A stretch of 37,590 bases of DNA from Bacteroidota bacterium (GCA_013285805.1 JABDGY010000019.1:1-37590); one strand, 5' to 3'; numbered from the stretch's first letter, positions 7,692-17,846 are shown. Numbers and translations are program-made. The notes: a model not told the origin generated them from the sequence alone.

Positions 7692-10600
7692 CTAGTTACC
7701 TACGCTTACCCTTATACCTTCAGAGTTACTGGTAAATTCAGGGGCATACATGCATTGAATACTTGTAATACCATTAGAGAAATTACCATTATGGGTAACA
7801 CGCAAAGGATATTCAAATACATACGTTCCCTTATTCAAGTAAGAGAAGAAGAAATTAGTAGCCGCATCTCGGGTGCTTTCATAATAACCCAATCCGTCCT
7901 GCCATTTGTATTGAGATATAACATTCAAAGGTTCAAAACCCGATGCACGCATATCTTTCATCTGTACATATTGCATGTCCCTGTCTACACGTAGTTCTAT
8001 ACGCACCTTAAGTTTGTCTCCAACTTTTAAATGTGTTGTAGAATCAACCGGTACAAGTACAGGCCCGCTGTCGGTATTTTTTTCTATGAACAGCTTCTTT
8101 ACTAACTGCAACGGTGTTTTGCTGCTTGTAATTTTATCTAACTGTTCAAAGTACTGCCAGTAAAGCGCACCCCAGCTTACCCCTGCGTCTTTCTTCACCA
8201 CAGTTACATTACCCATTTCAGGTTTTATGTCGCTTCCGCTCCACGATGTTTTAAAATAACCTGTTCCGGCTTCCTGTTTTACATCGGGCATACTCTTGGG
8301 GTCTATTTTGGTAGTACCCAATGTTATTTCGACCTGCGACTCTGTTGCGAGCCAGTCGGTGCCACGCAATAGCAGTGCATAGCATGCCTCGGTAGTTGCT
8401 TTGGTTGTCCTCCAGTTCTGGGTTTGTTTGCTCTTCAGCAGCCATACTTTCAAATCATCTACCGATTGCTGGTCCTTGGCTACTTCGTCAAATGCTTCTA
8501 TCAGCAATGCCTGGCTTTCAATAGGAGCAGTCCACCAGTAAAATCCGTCATAGTTATCCTTCCAGTACATACCCATTTCATCACTGGTTATAGAATTTTC
8601 CTTCAACGATTTCATTATTCTGCCGGGTATTACTTTATCGTCGTACCGGTTAAGGGCAAGGGCAATCATACCTTCCATATAGCGCCCTTTATTGTCATTC
8701 CAGTATTGTTGCTCCTGTCCTTTGAAGTAGTCGAATGCTTTCTGGTCGCGCGATGCAATAGGAATATCTTTGAAATAACTACGTGCATATAAGTATTGTA
8801 TCTGGTCGTAACTTACATTGTCCAGGGCAGGGTCACCATAACGAAGTATCTCTTCGTAATCTTCACGAATGCGGTCGTCGAGGTAATGCACACCTTTGTT
8901 TACCATGCTCCATACCTTACTATCAGTGCGCACATCTTTTATTCCAAGATGGTCAAGATGGCCCATGCCGGTAATAATATATTGAGTTATGTATCTGTCA
9001 TCAGGCATGCCTTCAAACCAAGGCCAGCCACCGTTTGATACTTGCATCTTTTCCAGCTTGCTTAAAGCCTTGTCAAGTTCATTCGACATGTGGTTAAGGT
9101 CGAAGAGCAGGGCCACGCGGTGCTTGCGTTCGGTTTCATCTTTTGCATCGAGGACCCATGGAGTTTCTTCCAGCATAAGCGATTTCAGCTCCTGGTTCTT
9201 TTCCAGGTTCGACAAAAGCGCATCGGGTGTCTGGCTCTTCCAGCTATCGAACACTGCTTTTATTTTAGGCGATGAATTAGCAATGTGCGATGCAATGCTG
9301 TTGGCATAATATCGGTCGAATGTTTGTTCAGCACACTCATAAGGATATTCCATTATGTAGGGGAGCGCTTGCACCGCATACCATGCCGGGTTCGATGTAA
9401 ACTCAAGAGTTAGTTTATGGTTACGCAAGGTAGTCGAGCCACCATTCTGGCTGATGAATTTCTCGAACTTGAATGTTTTGGTCTGCATACCGCGGATAGG
9501 TAACGGCATTGATTCGGTAACCAGCATGCGATTACTCAAAACAGGAACAGCCATTTCTTCCCCGTCGGAATAATTATCGGCTTTAGCCACTACTTTATAT
9601 GTAATGGCGCCAATTCCTTCTGGTATTTGAAGGTCCCATGTTAAGTTAGTACTTAATCCTTTTTTTACTGTGAATGTTCGTGTACCATCATCGTTCACAT
9701 TTTTAGTCTGCACCAGAATGTTGATGGGCTTCATGGTAGTAGCATCGAACAACATTAACTGTGCATTACCCGATAGGTCTTTATCGGAAAGGTCGGTAAC
9801 CTTGGCGGTAAATTCTATCTTATCGTTCTCCCTGAAAAAACGTGGAGAGTTAGGAACAACCATCAGTTCTTTTTGTGTAACAAGGTCTTTTTCTATCTGC
9901 CCTATTTTTAAATCTTTGGTATGGGCCAGCCCCATCATTTTCCACTTCGTAAGGGCCTCGGGTATGGTAAACTTTATAATTACCGTTCCTGTCGAATCTG
10001 TTTCCAGTTGCGGGAAGAAGAAAGCAGTTTCATTAAAGTTGGTACGGGCGCTTACGTTTGATAAATCAACAGCCTTGCCTTTTTGCCCTGATTGACTGGT
10101 TTCTCTTGTTTTATCAATCTCTCTGTCATCCTGTTCCTTACCGGTAGCGTCTTTGCTTTCTTCGCTCTTATCGGCCTTTTCATGCATTTCAACCACACCA
10201 CCCGTGGCAGTGCTATAGTTAGCAGTAGTATTGGCAACGGTTTGGCTCATGGCGGCAACAGGGGCCGCGGTAACTTCATCTGCAACCGCTTTGTCATCTG
10301 CTTCACCACCCCTCCAGGCATAGGTTTCATAACCATTATATCCATAGTAGTACCAGTAATAGCCAAACCAGTTAAGCTGGTCGTATGAGCGGTAAGGGTA
10401 ACCGATATAGCTGTTCCATACCTCTTCATATAACAATGAGTTTTTTATACCAAAAGCCAGTGAATTTTCCCAACTCAATTGAGAGTAGTATGTGTTGTAC
10501 AGGTTAAAGTTCCAGTAGTTGGGTTTAAAGGCATCAAGTGAGGCATCGTAAAGTGTAGCCATCATTTCAGCCATCATCTTTTCACCTTTTTTATCCTTTA

Positions 10601-13600
10601 TTTTTACTTTCCATTCTTCCTGTTGCCCCGGCAATAGCTTATTACGGAAGGTTTCAAACTGCAGGTCCAGTTCTTTGTTTGTCCACGGAACGGTAATTAC
10701 CCCGTCATGTTCATACTCCCTGCCATTTTTTACAAAAGCGCAGTGTATCACAAAATTTCCACGGTTGCGTTCTTCAATGGGCACTTCTATTCTTTTCTGC
10801 TCGCTGTTAAGCGTAAGCCATTCGCGATGTACCGATTTTCCCTGTTCTTCAATTTCGTAAACCACATGCACATCATTTTCTTTTGAGCCAATAATAAACG
10901 ATGCTTTTCCGCCCGGCGAACCCGTATCGGTAATCATGGTAAAGTAATCGGGCGAATTGTTAGGCATAACGCTTTCCTTCTCTGAATAGACCGTAAAGTA
11001 TTTTATGTCCTTAACATCTTCCCCGTATTTATCTTTGGTATGGGCCTCCATTACATAGGTGCCCGGTTTCCATTGCGATAGGTTGCTTATAGAAAAGTCC
11101 TTATCCTTATGTGTATCGAATAAGCCTGTAAAGGTTTTTTCGCCACGGTCCCATTTATACATTACGTTTTCGTCGCTATAGGCATCATGAGGGAAGGCAG
11201 CATAATACTCGTCCTTCGTCATGGCAAACTTATCCGACTTATCCCAAAGCCTGCTTCTGAAAATCCTGTCGGGTTCCTTCAGCCGGTAAATTTCAATAGT
11301 ACCTGCAGCGGGTTCGGCTGTACCATTTGTATTTGTTGTAGCTAATGTAAACTTCTGTTCCCTTTCTTTATTTATCTCATCAGGTATTTCTACGCTAAGG
11401 TTAAGCGCATTGTAGGCAACCATTACATATGTTTCTGAACTATGTGTTTCACCGTTTATATCGGTAACATCGGCATAAACTGTATATGTATAGGTAGGGA
11501 ACATAGATTTTGTGATGCCCAGGTCAGGTATGGCTTTAAAGGTTATGGAATACCCACCGGTATCATTTGTCATTGCCGTACCATTGGTAATTTCCATTTC
11601 GGGCGATGAAGGATAATAACCCCACCAGTAGTACCACCAATACGGGAAGGAGGCATTACGCACCACCCTGTATTGTACCTGTGCCCCATCAATATTAGCG
11701 CCTGAATAGGCTTTGGCTGTCCCCTGCACTTTTACAGAATCATTTAAGCGGTAACTTCCGTTAACAGGATTAAACACCACTTCAAATTTAGGACGCTTAT
11801 AATCTTCTACCTGCACATATACCGAACCATAATTATCGTTTATAGACATCTGCCCGTTAAGCACACCATTGGGGGCAGTAAATGTTCCGCTATAGCTGCC
11901 ATATTCATTAGTGGTTAGGCTCAACGATGAAATTTTCTGAGAATTCACATCATAGAAAACAACAGTTACTGGGTAATGAGCAGCTATATCATTTTGTTTG
12001 CCATCTGTTTTAATAACTATACCTTTAAAGTAAACGGTTTGCCCGGGGCGGTAAATGGCCCTGTCGGTAAAAATGGTGGAGTGATAGTACCATTGTGGCG
12101 CGCTAGGTGTGGTTTTATACATATAAAGCGAATAGTCATCGTCGGTTCGGTAGTGGTCGGTTGCGCTTATAAGTTCAATATCGAAGTATGAAAAATCTTT
12201 TTTAGGGGTAACAGCCAGGTTACCCTGCTCATCGCTCACACGCGAATCAATTTTATTGTATTCGTATTTGCGGCTGGTATAATTATATTCAGAGTACCAG
12301 AAGTTGGCGGTAACTCCTTTAACGGGCTTACCGCTTTCGCGGTCAAGCACATAAAACTCATAGCCTCCGTTGGGCAGTTTGCGGTTTATGAAGCTAAGGT
12401 TGGTTACCCATGTGGCATCAAATGCTATTCCATTATTTGATAATGAGAATGCAGAATCGGGGCTTACTAAAAATAAATAATAGCCTGCATTCAGTTCAGG
12501 TATTTTTAGTTCTGTGTAGTGCGTTTGGTAATCTTTATCGTCAGGTAAATTCACCGACCATTTTTTTACGGGAGTTATTTTCAGGTACTGCTTTAAAAAG
12601 GCCTTCTGGTCTTCATAATAGTTATTGTTCCAGTGCCTGTATTTTTCAAAATCGATAGGTATGGCCCGTACGTATACTTTATTGATGTTGGTATATGACA
12701 GGTAGCCACGGAAAGGTTTGCCTATGAGGTTTGCTTTTTCAAGAGTCAGCGACATTCTCTTGTTGTTAATTGAAGATTCAAGGGCCACGCATTGCTGTGC
12801 GCCAAAGGAACCGGAAAATCTTGCTTCCGCTTCTTTGCATTTGTCCATGGCTTTTTTGGCGAACCATTTATAATCGTCTGACTTGCGCGGGTCGAATTTC
12901 GAACTTTCATCAAAGTAGTATTTGGCTATGTCGAAGGTTACTTCTGTAGATGAAGGATAGCTTATGAATTTATTTTCAAGCCGTAGCAATGCTTGCAGGT
13001 ATAAGCTGTCGTTTATGCCGGTAGTCGCGTACTTCCTTACAAAAGAAAGACGTATAAGGTCGGCATCAATTAATGCTGCCGGGTCGCTGTCATTGGCATG
13101 GAAAGCAATAAGCCCCTGCAATATTTTAATGGCGTAATATTTTGTACTTAACGAATCTCCGTTATATGGAATATTTATGTTGGAAAATCCATTGCTGTAT
13201 CCCTCGTTATAATCCTTGAAATAATCTTCGCTGTTCAGTTCAAACTTATAAGCCGGACGAATTACATCGGGTTCATCGTTCATCAGGAAATCTATAGCAC
13301 GGTGCGCTATAAAATCATACAGAGTGGGCCTGAGCTTGCGGCCATCTTCAGTGCCTTGGGTAATAACATCGTCGTAAATATTCAGGGGAGTGCGCTGAAG
13401 GCTGTCAGCACTTTTTAATGCCGCAATATGGTGCTTTATTATCTGGTCGAACAGGGTTTTAAGGTCCCAGGTAGAAATGTCATCCATCTTCACATTCACC
13501 ACTTCAGTGCGTTGCTGGAATTTCCAGCGGTTGCGCTCATAGTATTGCTGATATATATCGGCCAGCATAGAATGCAGGATGGGGGTAAGAGGATACGATG

Positions 13601-13946
13601 AAGTTTTTATTTCATCGTTCATTTTATAAATGGAATTATACACATCATCCTCCTGGTATTGCTGCACAAGGCGCAGGCGGTGCATAATAGCCTTTACAAT
13701 CTGGGGCGCGTTTTTATCAGCTTTGGCTTTGGTATATATGGCTTCTACTTCTGCCAATGCCGACTTCGACAACCCCAAATTGATTAGCGAGTCAACTTTC
13801 TTCCACTGCTTTTCATAGGTGCTTCCTTTCGGGAATACCAGTTGCGGTAACGGCTTTGGTTTGGGTTTTGCAGTATAAAGGCTTACTGCTATAGCGGCTG
13901 AAGTGAGAGTGATGAAAGATAGAAGGAGTATCTTTTTTGTCGGCAT
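7692..13946 (-). CDS. Alpha-2-macroglobulin family protein with intact thioester motif
   Basis: 2084 aa, longer than E. coli YfhM (about 1650). A hydrophobic N-terminal segment (~5-25) precedes a Pro/Lys stretch with no lipobox Cys, so it is likely anchored or secreted rather than a lipoprotein. Residues ~40-410 are helical. Macroglobulin (MG) domains follow, including FTDRAIYRPGQTVYFKG (MG2) and VEDYKRPKFEV (MG3). A Tyr/Trp-rich then charged, Ala/Thr/Ser-rich linker (~1185-1298) sits where the bait region is expected and is followed by NETAFFFPQL. The thioester motif is CAEQ (Cys1538, Gln1541) in YPYECAEQTFDRYY. A thioester-domain helical barrel follows, with GGWPWF. Family role: trapping foreign proteases in the periplasm or at the surface. 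The usual pbpC partner is not adjacent; both neighbours are T9SS cargo genes. It has its own terminator. Confidence 0.93.
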   Translation of the reverse strand: MPTKKILLLSFITLTSAAIAVSLYTAKPKPKPLPQLVFPKGSTYEKQWKKVDSLINLGLSKSALAEVEAIYTKAKADKNAPQIVKAIMHRLRLVQQYQEDDVYNSIYKMNDEIKTSSYPLTPILHSMLADIYQQYYERNRWKFQQRTEVVNVKMDDISTWDLKTLFDQIIKHHIAALKSADSLQRTPLNIYDDVITQGTEDGRKLRPTLYDFIAHRAIDFLMNDEPDVIRPAYKFELNSEDYFKDYNEGYSNGFSNINIPYNGDSLSTKYYAIKILQGLIAFHANDSDPAALIDADLIRLSFVRKYATTGINDSLYLQALLRLENKFISYPSSTEVTFDIAKYYFDESSKFDPRKSDDYKWFAKKAMDKCKEAEARFSGSFGAQQCVALESSINNKRMSLTLEKANLIGKPFRGYLSYTNINKVYVRAIPIDFEKYRHWNNNYYEDQKAFLKQYLKITPVKKWSVNLPDDKDYQTHYTELKIPELNAGYYLFLVSPDSAFSLSNNGIAFDATWVTNLSFINRKLPNGGYEFYVLDRESGKPVKGVTANFWYSEYNYTSRKYEYNKIDSRVSDEQGNLAVTPKKDFSYFDIELISATDHYRTDDDYSLYMYKTTPSAPQWYYHSTIFTDRAIYRPGQTVYFKGIVIKTDGKQNDIAAHYPVTVVFYDVNSQKISSLSLTTNEYGSYSGTFTAPNGVLNGQMSINDNYGSVYVQVEDYKRPKFEVVFNPVNGSYRLNDSVKVQGTAKAYSGANIDGAQVQYRVVRNASFPYWWYYWWGYYPSSPEMEITNGTAMTNDTGGYSITFKAIPDLGITKSMFPTYTYTVYADVTDINGETHSSETYVMVAYNALNLSVEIPDEINKEREQKFTLATTNTNGTAEPAAGTIEIYRLKEPDRIFRSRLWDKSDKFAMTKDEYYAAFPHDAYSDENVMYKWDRGEKTFTGLFDTHKDKDFSISNLSQWKPGTYVMEAHTKDKYGEDVKDIKYFTVYSEKESVMPNNSPDYFTMITDTGSPGGKASFIIGSKENDVHVVYEIEEQGKSVHREWLTLNSEQKRIEVPIEERNRGNFVIHCAFVKNGREYEHDGVITVPWTNKELDLQFETFRNKLLPGQQEEWKVKIKDKKGEKMMAEMMATLYDASLDAFKPNYWNFNLYNTYYSQLSWENSLAFGIKNSLLYEEVWNSYIGYPYRSYDQLNWFGYYWYYYGYNGYETYAWRGGEADDKAVADEVTAAPVAAMSQTVANTTANYSTATGGVVEMHEKADKSEESKDATGKEQDDREIDKTRETSQSGQKGKAVDLSNVSARTNFNETAFFFPQLETDSTGTVIIKFTIPEALTKWKMMGLAHTKDLKIGQIEKDLVTQKELMVVPNSPRFFRENDKIEFTAKVTDLSDKDLSGNAQLMLFDATTMKPINILVQTKNVNDDGTRTFTVKKGLSTNLTWDLQIPEGIGAITYKVVAKADNYSDGEEMAVPVLSNRMLVTESMPLPIRGMQTKTFKFEKFISQNGGSTTLRNHKLTLEFTSNPAWYAVQALPYIMEYPYECAEQTFDRYYANSIASHIANSSPKIKAVFDSWKSQTPDALLSNLEKNQELKSLMLEETPWVLDAKDETERKHRVALLFDLNHMSNELDKALSKLEKMQVSNGGWPWFEGMPDDRYITQYIITGMGHLDHLGIKDVRTDSKVWSMVNKGVHYLDDRIREDYEEILRYGDPALDNVSYDQIQYLYARSYFKDIPIASRDQKAFDYFKGQEQQYWNDNKGRYMEGMIALALNRYDDKVIPGRIMKSLKENSITSDEMGMYWKDNYDGFYWWTAPIESQALLIEAFDEVAKDQQSVDDLKVWLLKSKQTQNWRTTKATTEACYALLLRGTDWLATESQVEITLGTTKIDPKSMPDVKQEAGTGYFKTSWSGSDIKPEMGNVTVVKKDAGVSWGALYWQYFEQLDKITSSKTPLQLVKKLFIEKNTDSGPVLVPVDSTTHLKVGDKLKVRIELRVDRDMQYVQMKDMRASGFEPLNVISQYKWQDGLGYYESTRDAATNFFFSYLNKGTYVFEYPLRVTHNGNFSNGITSIQCMYAPEFTSNSEGIRVSVGN

Positions 13947-14051
13947 GCGGGAATTTAGTTAAACTATTAACGGACTGAATTACTGTTTATTGCAAAGCAA
14001 ATACCGGGGCGTTCGATAAACGTCGCTAAAGATTGTGAAGCGAAAATGAAG

Positions 14052-14082
14052 AAAAAAGTACTAAACTGGTTTAGCCAGTTTA
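14052..14082 (-). terminator. Rho-independent terminator of the type A T9SS cargo gene
   Basis: Downstream of the stop at 14108 the minus strand has TAAACTGG-CTAAA-CCAGTTTA (14062-14082), a perfect 8-bp stem, then GTAC and a T-run (14052-14057). Confidence 0.7.
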
Positions 14083-14107
14083 TTTAACATATTTTATGAA
14101 AATGCCC

Positions 14108-16249
14108 CTACCTTATAATAACCAACTTCTTGATAGAAGTTAGGTTGTTTGTAGTAAGCTTCACCATATAGGTTCCCGTTGCAAGCATTGATGTTGAAAT
14201 GTTCTCATTAATAGCTCCTGCCTGTTGCTGGCCTTTATTTTCCTGGTATACTATGTTCCCTAACAAATCAATAATCTGTATGGTTGTTACAGTTGCTTTA
14301 TCAAGCGTATAGGATAGCTGAACATTATCAGATGCAGGGTTAGGGTATAAAGACATGCCCGGCTGCGAGAAATGGGTAGGTGAAATACCTAAAGGAACCT
14401 TAATAGTATTTGTTGTAGTATTGGTAACTACAGGAGCGTTATAATCGAAATAAACATAACCTGTGTTGTGTATCACATCTCCGTTTTTGTTACCCGATTT
14501 TTGTTTCACTGTATATTGTATCCACGCCTGGCTACCGGAGGGAGTTGTGCTGCTATCGGGCAGATTAATATTTGAAAATATAAACTTTACAACATTGCCC
14601 TTTACCTGGTATGAATATGTATTGCTCGAACCCAATACGTCTAGTGTATTAATATCAAGGTGTGTATCAATTGTATCCAGTACATAAATATTCCGGGCAG
14701 CAGCAGTGCCTGTGTTTTGAAAGTGGATTATATAAGTGAGTACGCTGTCGGCAAGGCTAATATAGCCTTGCGGGCCCGTTCCTGGCGGGCTAACAGATTT
14801 ATAATTTGGGTCATCGGCGAATGCCCAAGGTGAGACATATGATTGTACATCATTTTTTGTATTTGATTCGGGGTTGGAAGGAAGCACTCCTGCCGTCACA
14901 CTTGCATAGAACCAACCATAAGGAAGAGAGTAAGTGGAACAATTAAGTGTATAATTTAGCGAATCACCGGGTAATAGGGATGAATAATTCCAGTAGACAG
15001 TATCATTGCTAATTAAAGTATATGCCGGAGAAGTGGAAATAAAAGTCATTGAATCGGGTACCGTTATAAAAGTTCTGCCAAAAGAAGTATCTGTACCAAT
15101 GTTTTTAATGCTAAACTGCGAAGTGAAAGGATAATCTGGTAAAGCAATGCTGCTATAGAGATACATTATGGCAGGGTCTGAGAGAAGAGCATGGGTAGTA
15201 TCTGGAAAATTTGTTGCAGGAGTTGAAGAACCAATAATGACAGATTGAGTTGGGCTGCATGAACCAAATGGTGAACCTGAAACCATAGTTTGCGTAACAG
15301 TGTAACTGCCATAGGGTAAATTTGGCCCACTGTAATAACCGCTCAAATTTGGGTAAATGGTATAAGCACCTGGATTTATCGTCAGGTAAGAACATTGTAA
15401 AGTCGGGTCTGTAGCGATATAAGTGCATGTAAAAGTGGTATCATTAAAAGTAGTGCCTGTAACATGCCCGCAGTTTGAATTAGCTGCCGTATCTTTATAC
15501 GATAATACGGTGCAATTATTTTTTGAATCCCATAGGGTAACGGTATATGTGCCCGGTGCTATGTTGTATATACCATTAGTGCCATATTTATTTCCCCATT
15601 CATATCGAAAAGGAGAGGTTGGTGCGGATGCAGCCAAAACTATTGAGCCGTCATAATCTCCTGCGCAGGTAGCATCAGTATAAGTTGGGGTAACTACAAG
15701 GCTTGGAATATTAGGGAAAATACTTACAGAAGCAGAATCTTTAGCAACGCAACCGGAAGCATCTGTAAAGGTTATTGCATAGGTACCGGCACACAGGCCG
15801 GTTAAAGCATACGTTGTCATGCCATTAGACCATGAATAAGTATAAGGCGGTGTACCGCCTAATCCTGTAGTCGTTAATGCACCTGTGCAACCACTACCAC
15901 AAATTGTATCATTTCCCGATATTGTAATTACTACATAATCATCTTGAAGATAACCTACTGCCGAATCTGAACAGCCTGTAAAGTCGGTCACATAAACAGT
16001 GTAATAGTCACTGACAAGGCCAGTGGCAGTGTCTTTACTGCCGCCAGTTGGTGACCATTTATAGGTGTATGGTGGAGTACCTCCACTTACCGAGGCATAA
16101 AGCATTCCATTTGAGGCGCCATTGCAAACGACACCATCTCCATAAACTGTAACTGAAAGGGTGCAAGTATTATTGTTAGAATCAGCATAAAGTGATGCTG
16201 AAGAAAGCAGAAGCACACAAAAGAAAGTTTTAGTAATATAGTGTTTCAT
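14108..16249 (-). CDS. Secreted SprB/Ig-like repeat protein with DUF7619-like region and type A T9SS sorting domain
   Basis: 713 aa. A signal peptide spans residues 1-22 (ending SLYA). Residues ~30-270 hold SprB-like repeats of about 75 aa, with GTPPYTYKWSP, GTPPYTYSWSNG and AGTYAITFTDASGC. The middle (~345-470) is Ser/Tyr-rich. Residues ~478-615 resemble the DUF7619/DUF11-like module (TYIIHFQNTGTAAARNIYVLDTID, then NTGYVYFDYNAPV) often seen just before T9SS tails. The last 82 residues form a type A sorting domain: MSLYPNPASDNV, then GTYMVKL and a basic end. Established knowledge: type A tails direct T9SS export and anchoring. The cargo's own function, probably adhesion or surface scaffolding, is inferred from the repeats only. 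It has its own terminator and a TATATTGC box upstream. Confidence 0.9.
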   Translation of the reverse strand: MKHYITKTFFCVLLLSSASLYADSNNNTCTLSVTVYGDGVVCNGASNGMLYASVSGGTPPYTYKWSPTGGSKDTATGLVSDYYTVYVTDFTGCSDSAVGYLQDDYVVITISGNDTICGSGCTGALTTTGLGGTPPYTYSWSNGMTTYALTGLCAGTYAITFTDASGCVAKDSASVSIFPNIPSLVVTPTYTDATCAGDYDGSIVLAASAPTSPFRYEWGNKYGTNGIYNIAPGTYTVTLWDSKNNCTVLSYKDTAANSNCGHVTGTTFNDTTFTCTYIATDPTLQCSYLTINPGAYTIYPNLSGYYSGPNLPYGSYTVTQTMVSGSPFGSCSPTQSVIIGSSTPATNFPDTTHALLSDPAIMYLYSSIALPDYPFTSQFSIKNIGTDTSFGRTFITVPDSMTFISTSPAYTLISNDTVYWNYSSLLPGDSLNYTLNCSTYSLPYGWFYASVTAGVLPSNPESNTKNDVQSYVSPWAFADDPNYKSVSPPGTGPQGYISLADSVLTYIIHFQNTGTAAARNIYVLDTIDTHLDINTLDVLGSSNTYSYQVKGNVVKFIFSNINLPDSSTTPSGSQAWIQYTVKQKSGNKNGDVIHNTGYVYFDYNAPVVTNTTTNTIKVPLGISPTHFSQPGMSLYPNPASDNVQLSYTLDKATVTTIQIIDLLGNIVYQENKGQQQAGAINENISTSMLATGTYMVKLTTNNLTSIKKLVIIR

Positions 16250-16295
16250 GGTGGTGAGTGTAAAGTTTATTCTATAGAGCTACTATTTTGAAAAT

Positions 16296-16303
16296 GCAAT
16301 ATA
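16296..16303 (-). promoter_or_regulatory. Possible -7 box (TATATTGC) for the type A T9SS cargo gene
   Basis: Minus strand TATATTGC is close to TAnnTTTG, about 47 nt before the ATG at 16249. The same octamer lies before the lipoprotein gene at 17788. No -33 TTG is seen. Confidence 0.35.
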
Positions 16304-16391
16304 GGAAAAATAGCGCAGATAAAAAAATGGCTGTTAAAACCCATTTATAGTTACTTTAGTCATATTAACCAGGTTAAATTAAAATCATTCA

Positions 16392-17108
16392 ATGGGGATT
16401 AAGTTAGAGAGAAAGAAGAAAAGGGTTTTTCTGCTCACGTTTATATACAGGTTATCAAAGTTTCCATTTGCAAGTAAGAGGCGAAAGCTCAAATTGTTTC
16501 TTGACCTGGAATGGATTTTTGACAGGCTTTCATTAGAGTATTCTTATAAAGTCTTTTCTGCTGATGAGCACCCGGCAAGGATTATAACCAAAAAGTTTCT
16601 TTTGCAATTTATAAGGGCTGAAGATACCGTACTGGACCTTGGCTGCAATGCCGGTTATATAACCGATATGATTGCTGAAAAAGCCAAATATGTTGTGGGT
16701 GTGGACCATTCTGAATCGCTGATTGAAATTGCCAAAAAGGGCGTGAAAGGAAACAATGTGGAGTTTCATTGCGGAGAAGCTTATGAATTCCTGCTTAGCA
16801 ATAAAAAGCAGTTCGATGTTCTTATTTTATCGCACATACTTGAACATTTAGACACTCCTTCAGACTTTATTAATAAATTCAAAATGTTCTTCAACTATAT
16901 ATATATTGAAGTGCCCGATTTTGACAAAAGCTACCTTAACCACTATCGTAAGAAAATGGGCCTTTCACTTATTTACAGTGATGGCGACCATATAAATGAA
17001 TTTGATAGGAATGATTTACGGCAACTGCTTGCAGGGTGCAATATTGAAATTGTGCAGGCTGAATATATATACGGCCTGCAGCGCCTTTGGTGCAGGGTTA
17101 AAAAATAA
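16392..17108 (+). CDS. Class I SAM-dependent methyltransferase
   Basis: 238 aa, cytoplasmic. After a basic ~35-residue N-terminus, residues ~70-165 form a Rossmann-fold methyltransferase core. SAM motif I is VLDLGCNAGYITDMIA, the acidic motif II end is VVGVDHSE, and motif IV/post-IV is FDVLILSHILEHLD. The C-terminal part (EVPDFDKSYLN, YSDGDHINEFDR) is like methyltransferases found in polysaccharide or surface-glycan loci, so a sugar or small-molecule substrate is plausible but unproven. It stands alone between a divergent T9SS gene and a convergent lipoprotein gene, with 14 bp and no terminator before the latter. ATG is at 16392; there is no clear Shine-Dalgarno. Confidence 0.85.
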   Translation: MGIKLERKKKRVFLLTFIYRLSKFPFASKRRKLKLFLDLEWIFDRLSLEYSYKVFSADEHPARIITKKFLLQFIRAEDTVLDLGCNAGYITDMIAEKAKYVVGVDHSESLIEIAKKGVKGNNVEFHCGEAYEFLLSNKKQFDVLILSHILEHLDTPSDFINKFKMFFNYIYIEVPDFDKSYLNHYRKKMGLSLIYSDGDHINEFDRNDLRQLLAGCNIEIVQAEYIYGLQRLWCRVKK

Positions 17109-17122
17109 CGGGCTTCTGGTTC

Positions 17123-17788
17123 CTACTTCTGTATGGTCATGGAATTTAATAACTCTTCCATATCCTGCCTGTTTTCCTTTAACAGGTTCTGGGTGGTATA
17201 GGTGAGAAACTGTATGGTTCCTTTTTCACTGGAAAAATAATAACCAAGGTAAGAGAACTTTATGCCTTCAACTGTTCCGTCCATTTGCATAAAAAGTATT
17301 TTGCTGCCGTTAACGGTGCGCACTTCTTCATCTACCAGTTTCACATCGGGCGAGGCATTCTGGGCATTGGTAAGGGCCGCCTTCTTCAATGTTTCCAGTG
17401 GCATTTCTATTCTTTCGGTAATAAGCATGGCAAAAGCATCTTTATCTTTTAACGTGAAGAGGTATTCGCTGGTGCCATCATCTGATTTTTTGACTACCCA
17501 CTTTTCAGTATTTGTATTAATCACAACATTTGCAATTTTACTCTTTACAAGGAAAGATGTCGAACTCCCGCTTGTCGTGCTTAATTCAGAATCAGCTTTG
17601 TTAATTTTTGCCTGGTTGGCTACAGCGTTCTTGTCTTTATATTCCCATGTGCCGTTATCATATAAAATTATGGCATCTCCTTTTGCAGTAATGGCAGTAG
17701 TGGTAGGATTCTTTTGTGGCGCAAGGTTACATGAAAATAACCCCGTAAGCATTACTAAAGTCGTAAGCCGTAAAGTATTTATGTGCAT
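17123..17788 (-). CDS. Putative lipoprotein, function unknown
   Basis: 221 aa from the ATG at 17788. A longer reading from 17830 is possible, but 17788 gives a proper lipoprotein signal: basic start, hydrophobic core, then LFSC as the lipobox at about residue 20. Residues ~35-55 contain GDAIILYDNGTWEYKDK, a short module frequent in Bacteroidota envelope proteins. The rest is a mixed alpha/beta domain (~85-221) with no catalytic motif I recognise. It is probably anchored to the inner or outer membrane. A possible promoter (TTG, 18 nt, TATATTGC) lies just upstream. It is separate from the Prx gene by a short gap on the same strand. Confidence 0.75.
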   Translation of the reverse strand: MHINTLRLTTLVMLTGLFSCNLAPQKNPTTTAITAKGDAIILYDNGTWEYKDKNAVANQAKINKADSELSTTSGSSTSFLVKSKIANVVINTNTEKWVVKKSDDGTSEYLFTLKDKDAFAMLITERIEMPLETLKKAALTNAQNASPDVKLVDEEVRTVNGSKILFMQMDGTVEGIKFSYLGYYFSSEKGTIQFLTYTTQNLLKENRQDMEELLNSMTIQK

Positions 17789-17811
17789 GATAATGAGATA
17801 ATTATTGGAGT

Positions 17812-17840
17812 GCAATATAGAAAAAATCACACTTCAGCAA
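17812..17840 (-). promoter_or_regulatory. Possible promoter of the lipoprotein gene
   Basis: Minus strand TTG (17838-17840), an 18-nt spacer, then TATATTGC (17812-17819), near the Bacteroidota -33/-7 pattern. About 24 nt before the ATG at 17788. Confidence 0.45.
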
Positions 17841-17846
17841 CTGTAA

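Noticed and set aside
17262-17801. 179-residue plus-strand frame antisense to the lipoprotein gene
   Set aside because: Hydrophobic-looking, but the lipoprotein on the other strand has a clear lipobox and better protein features.
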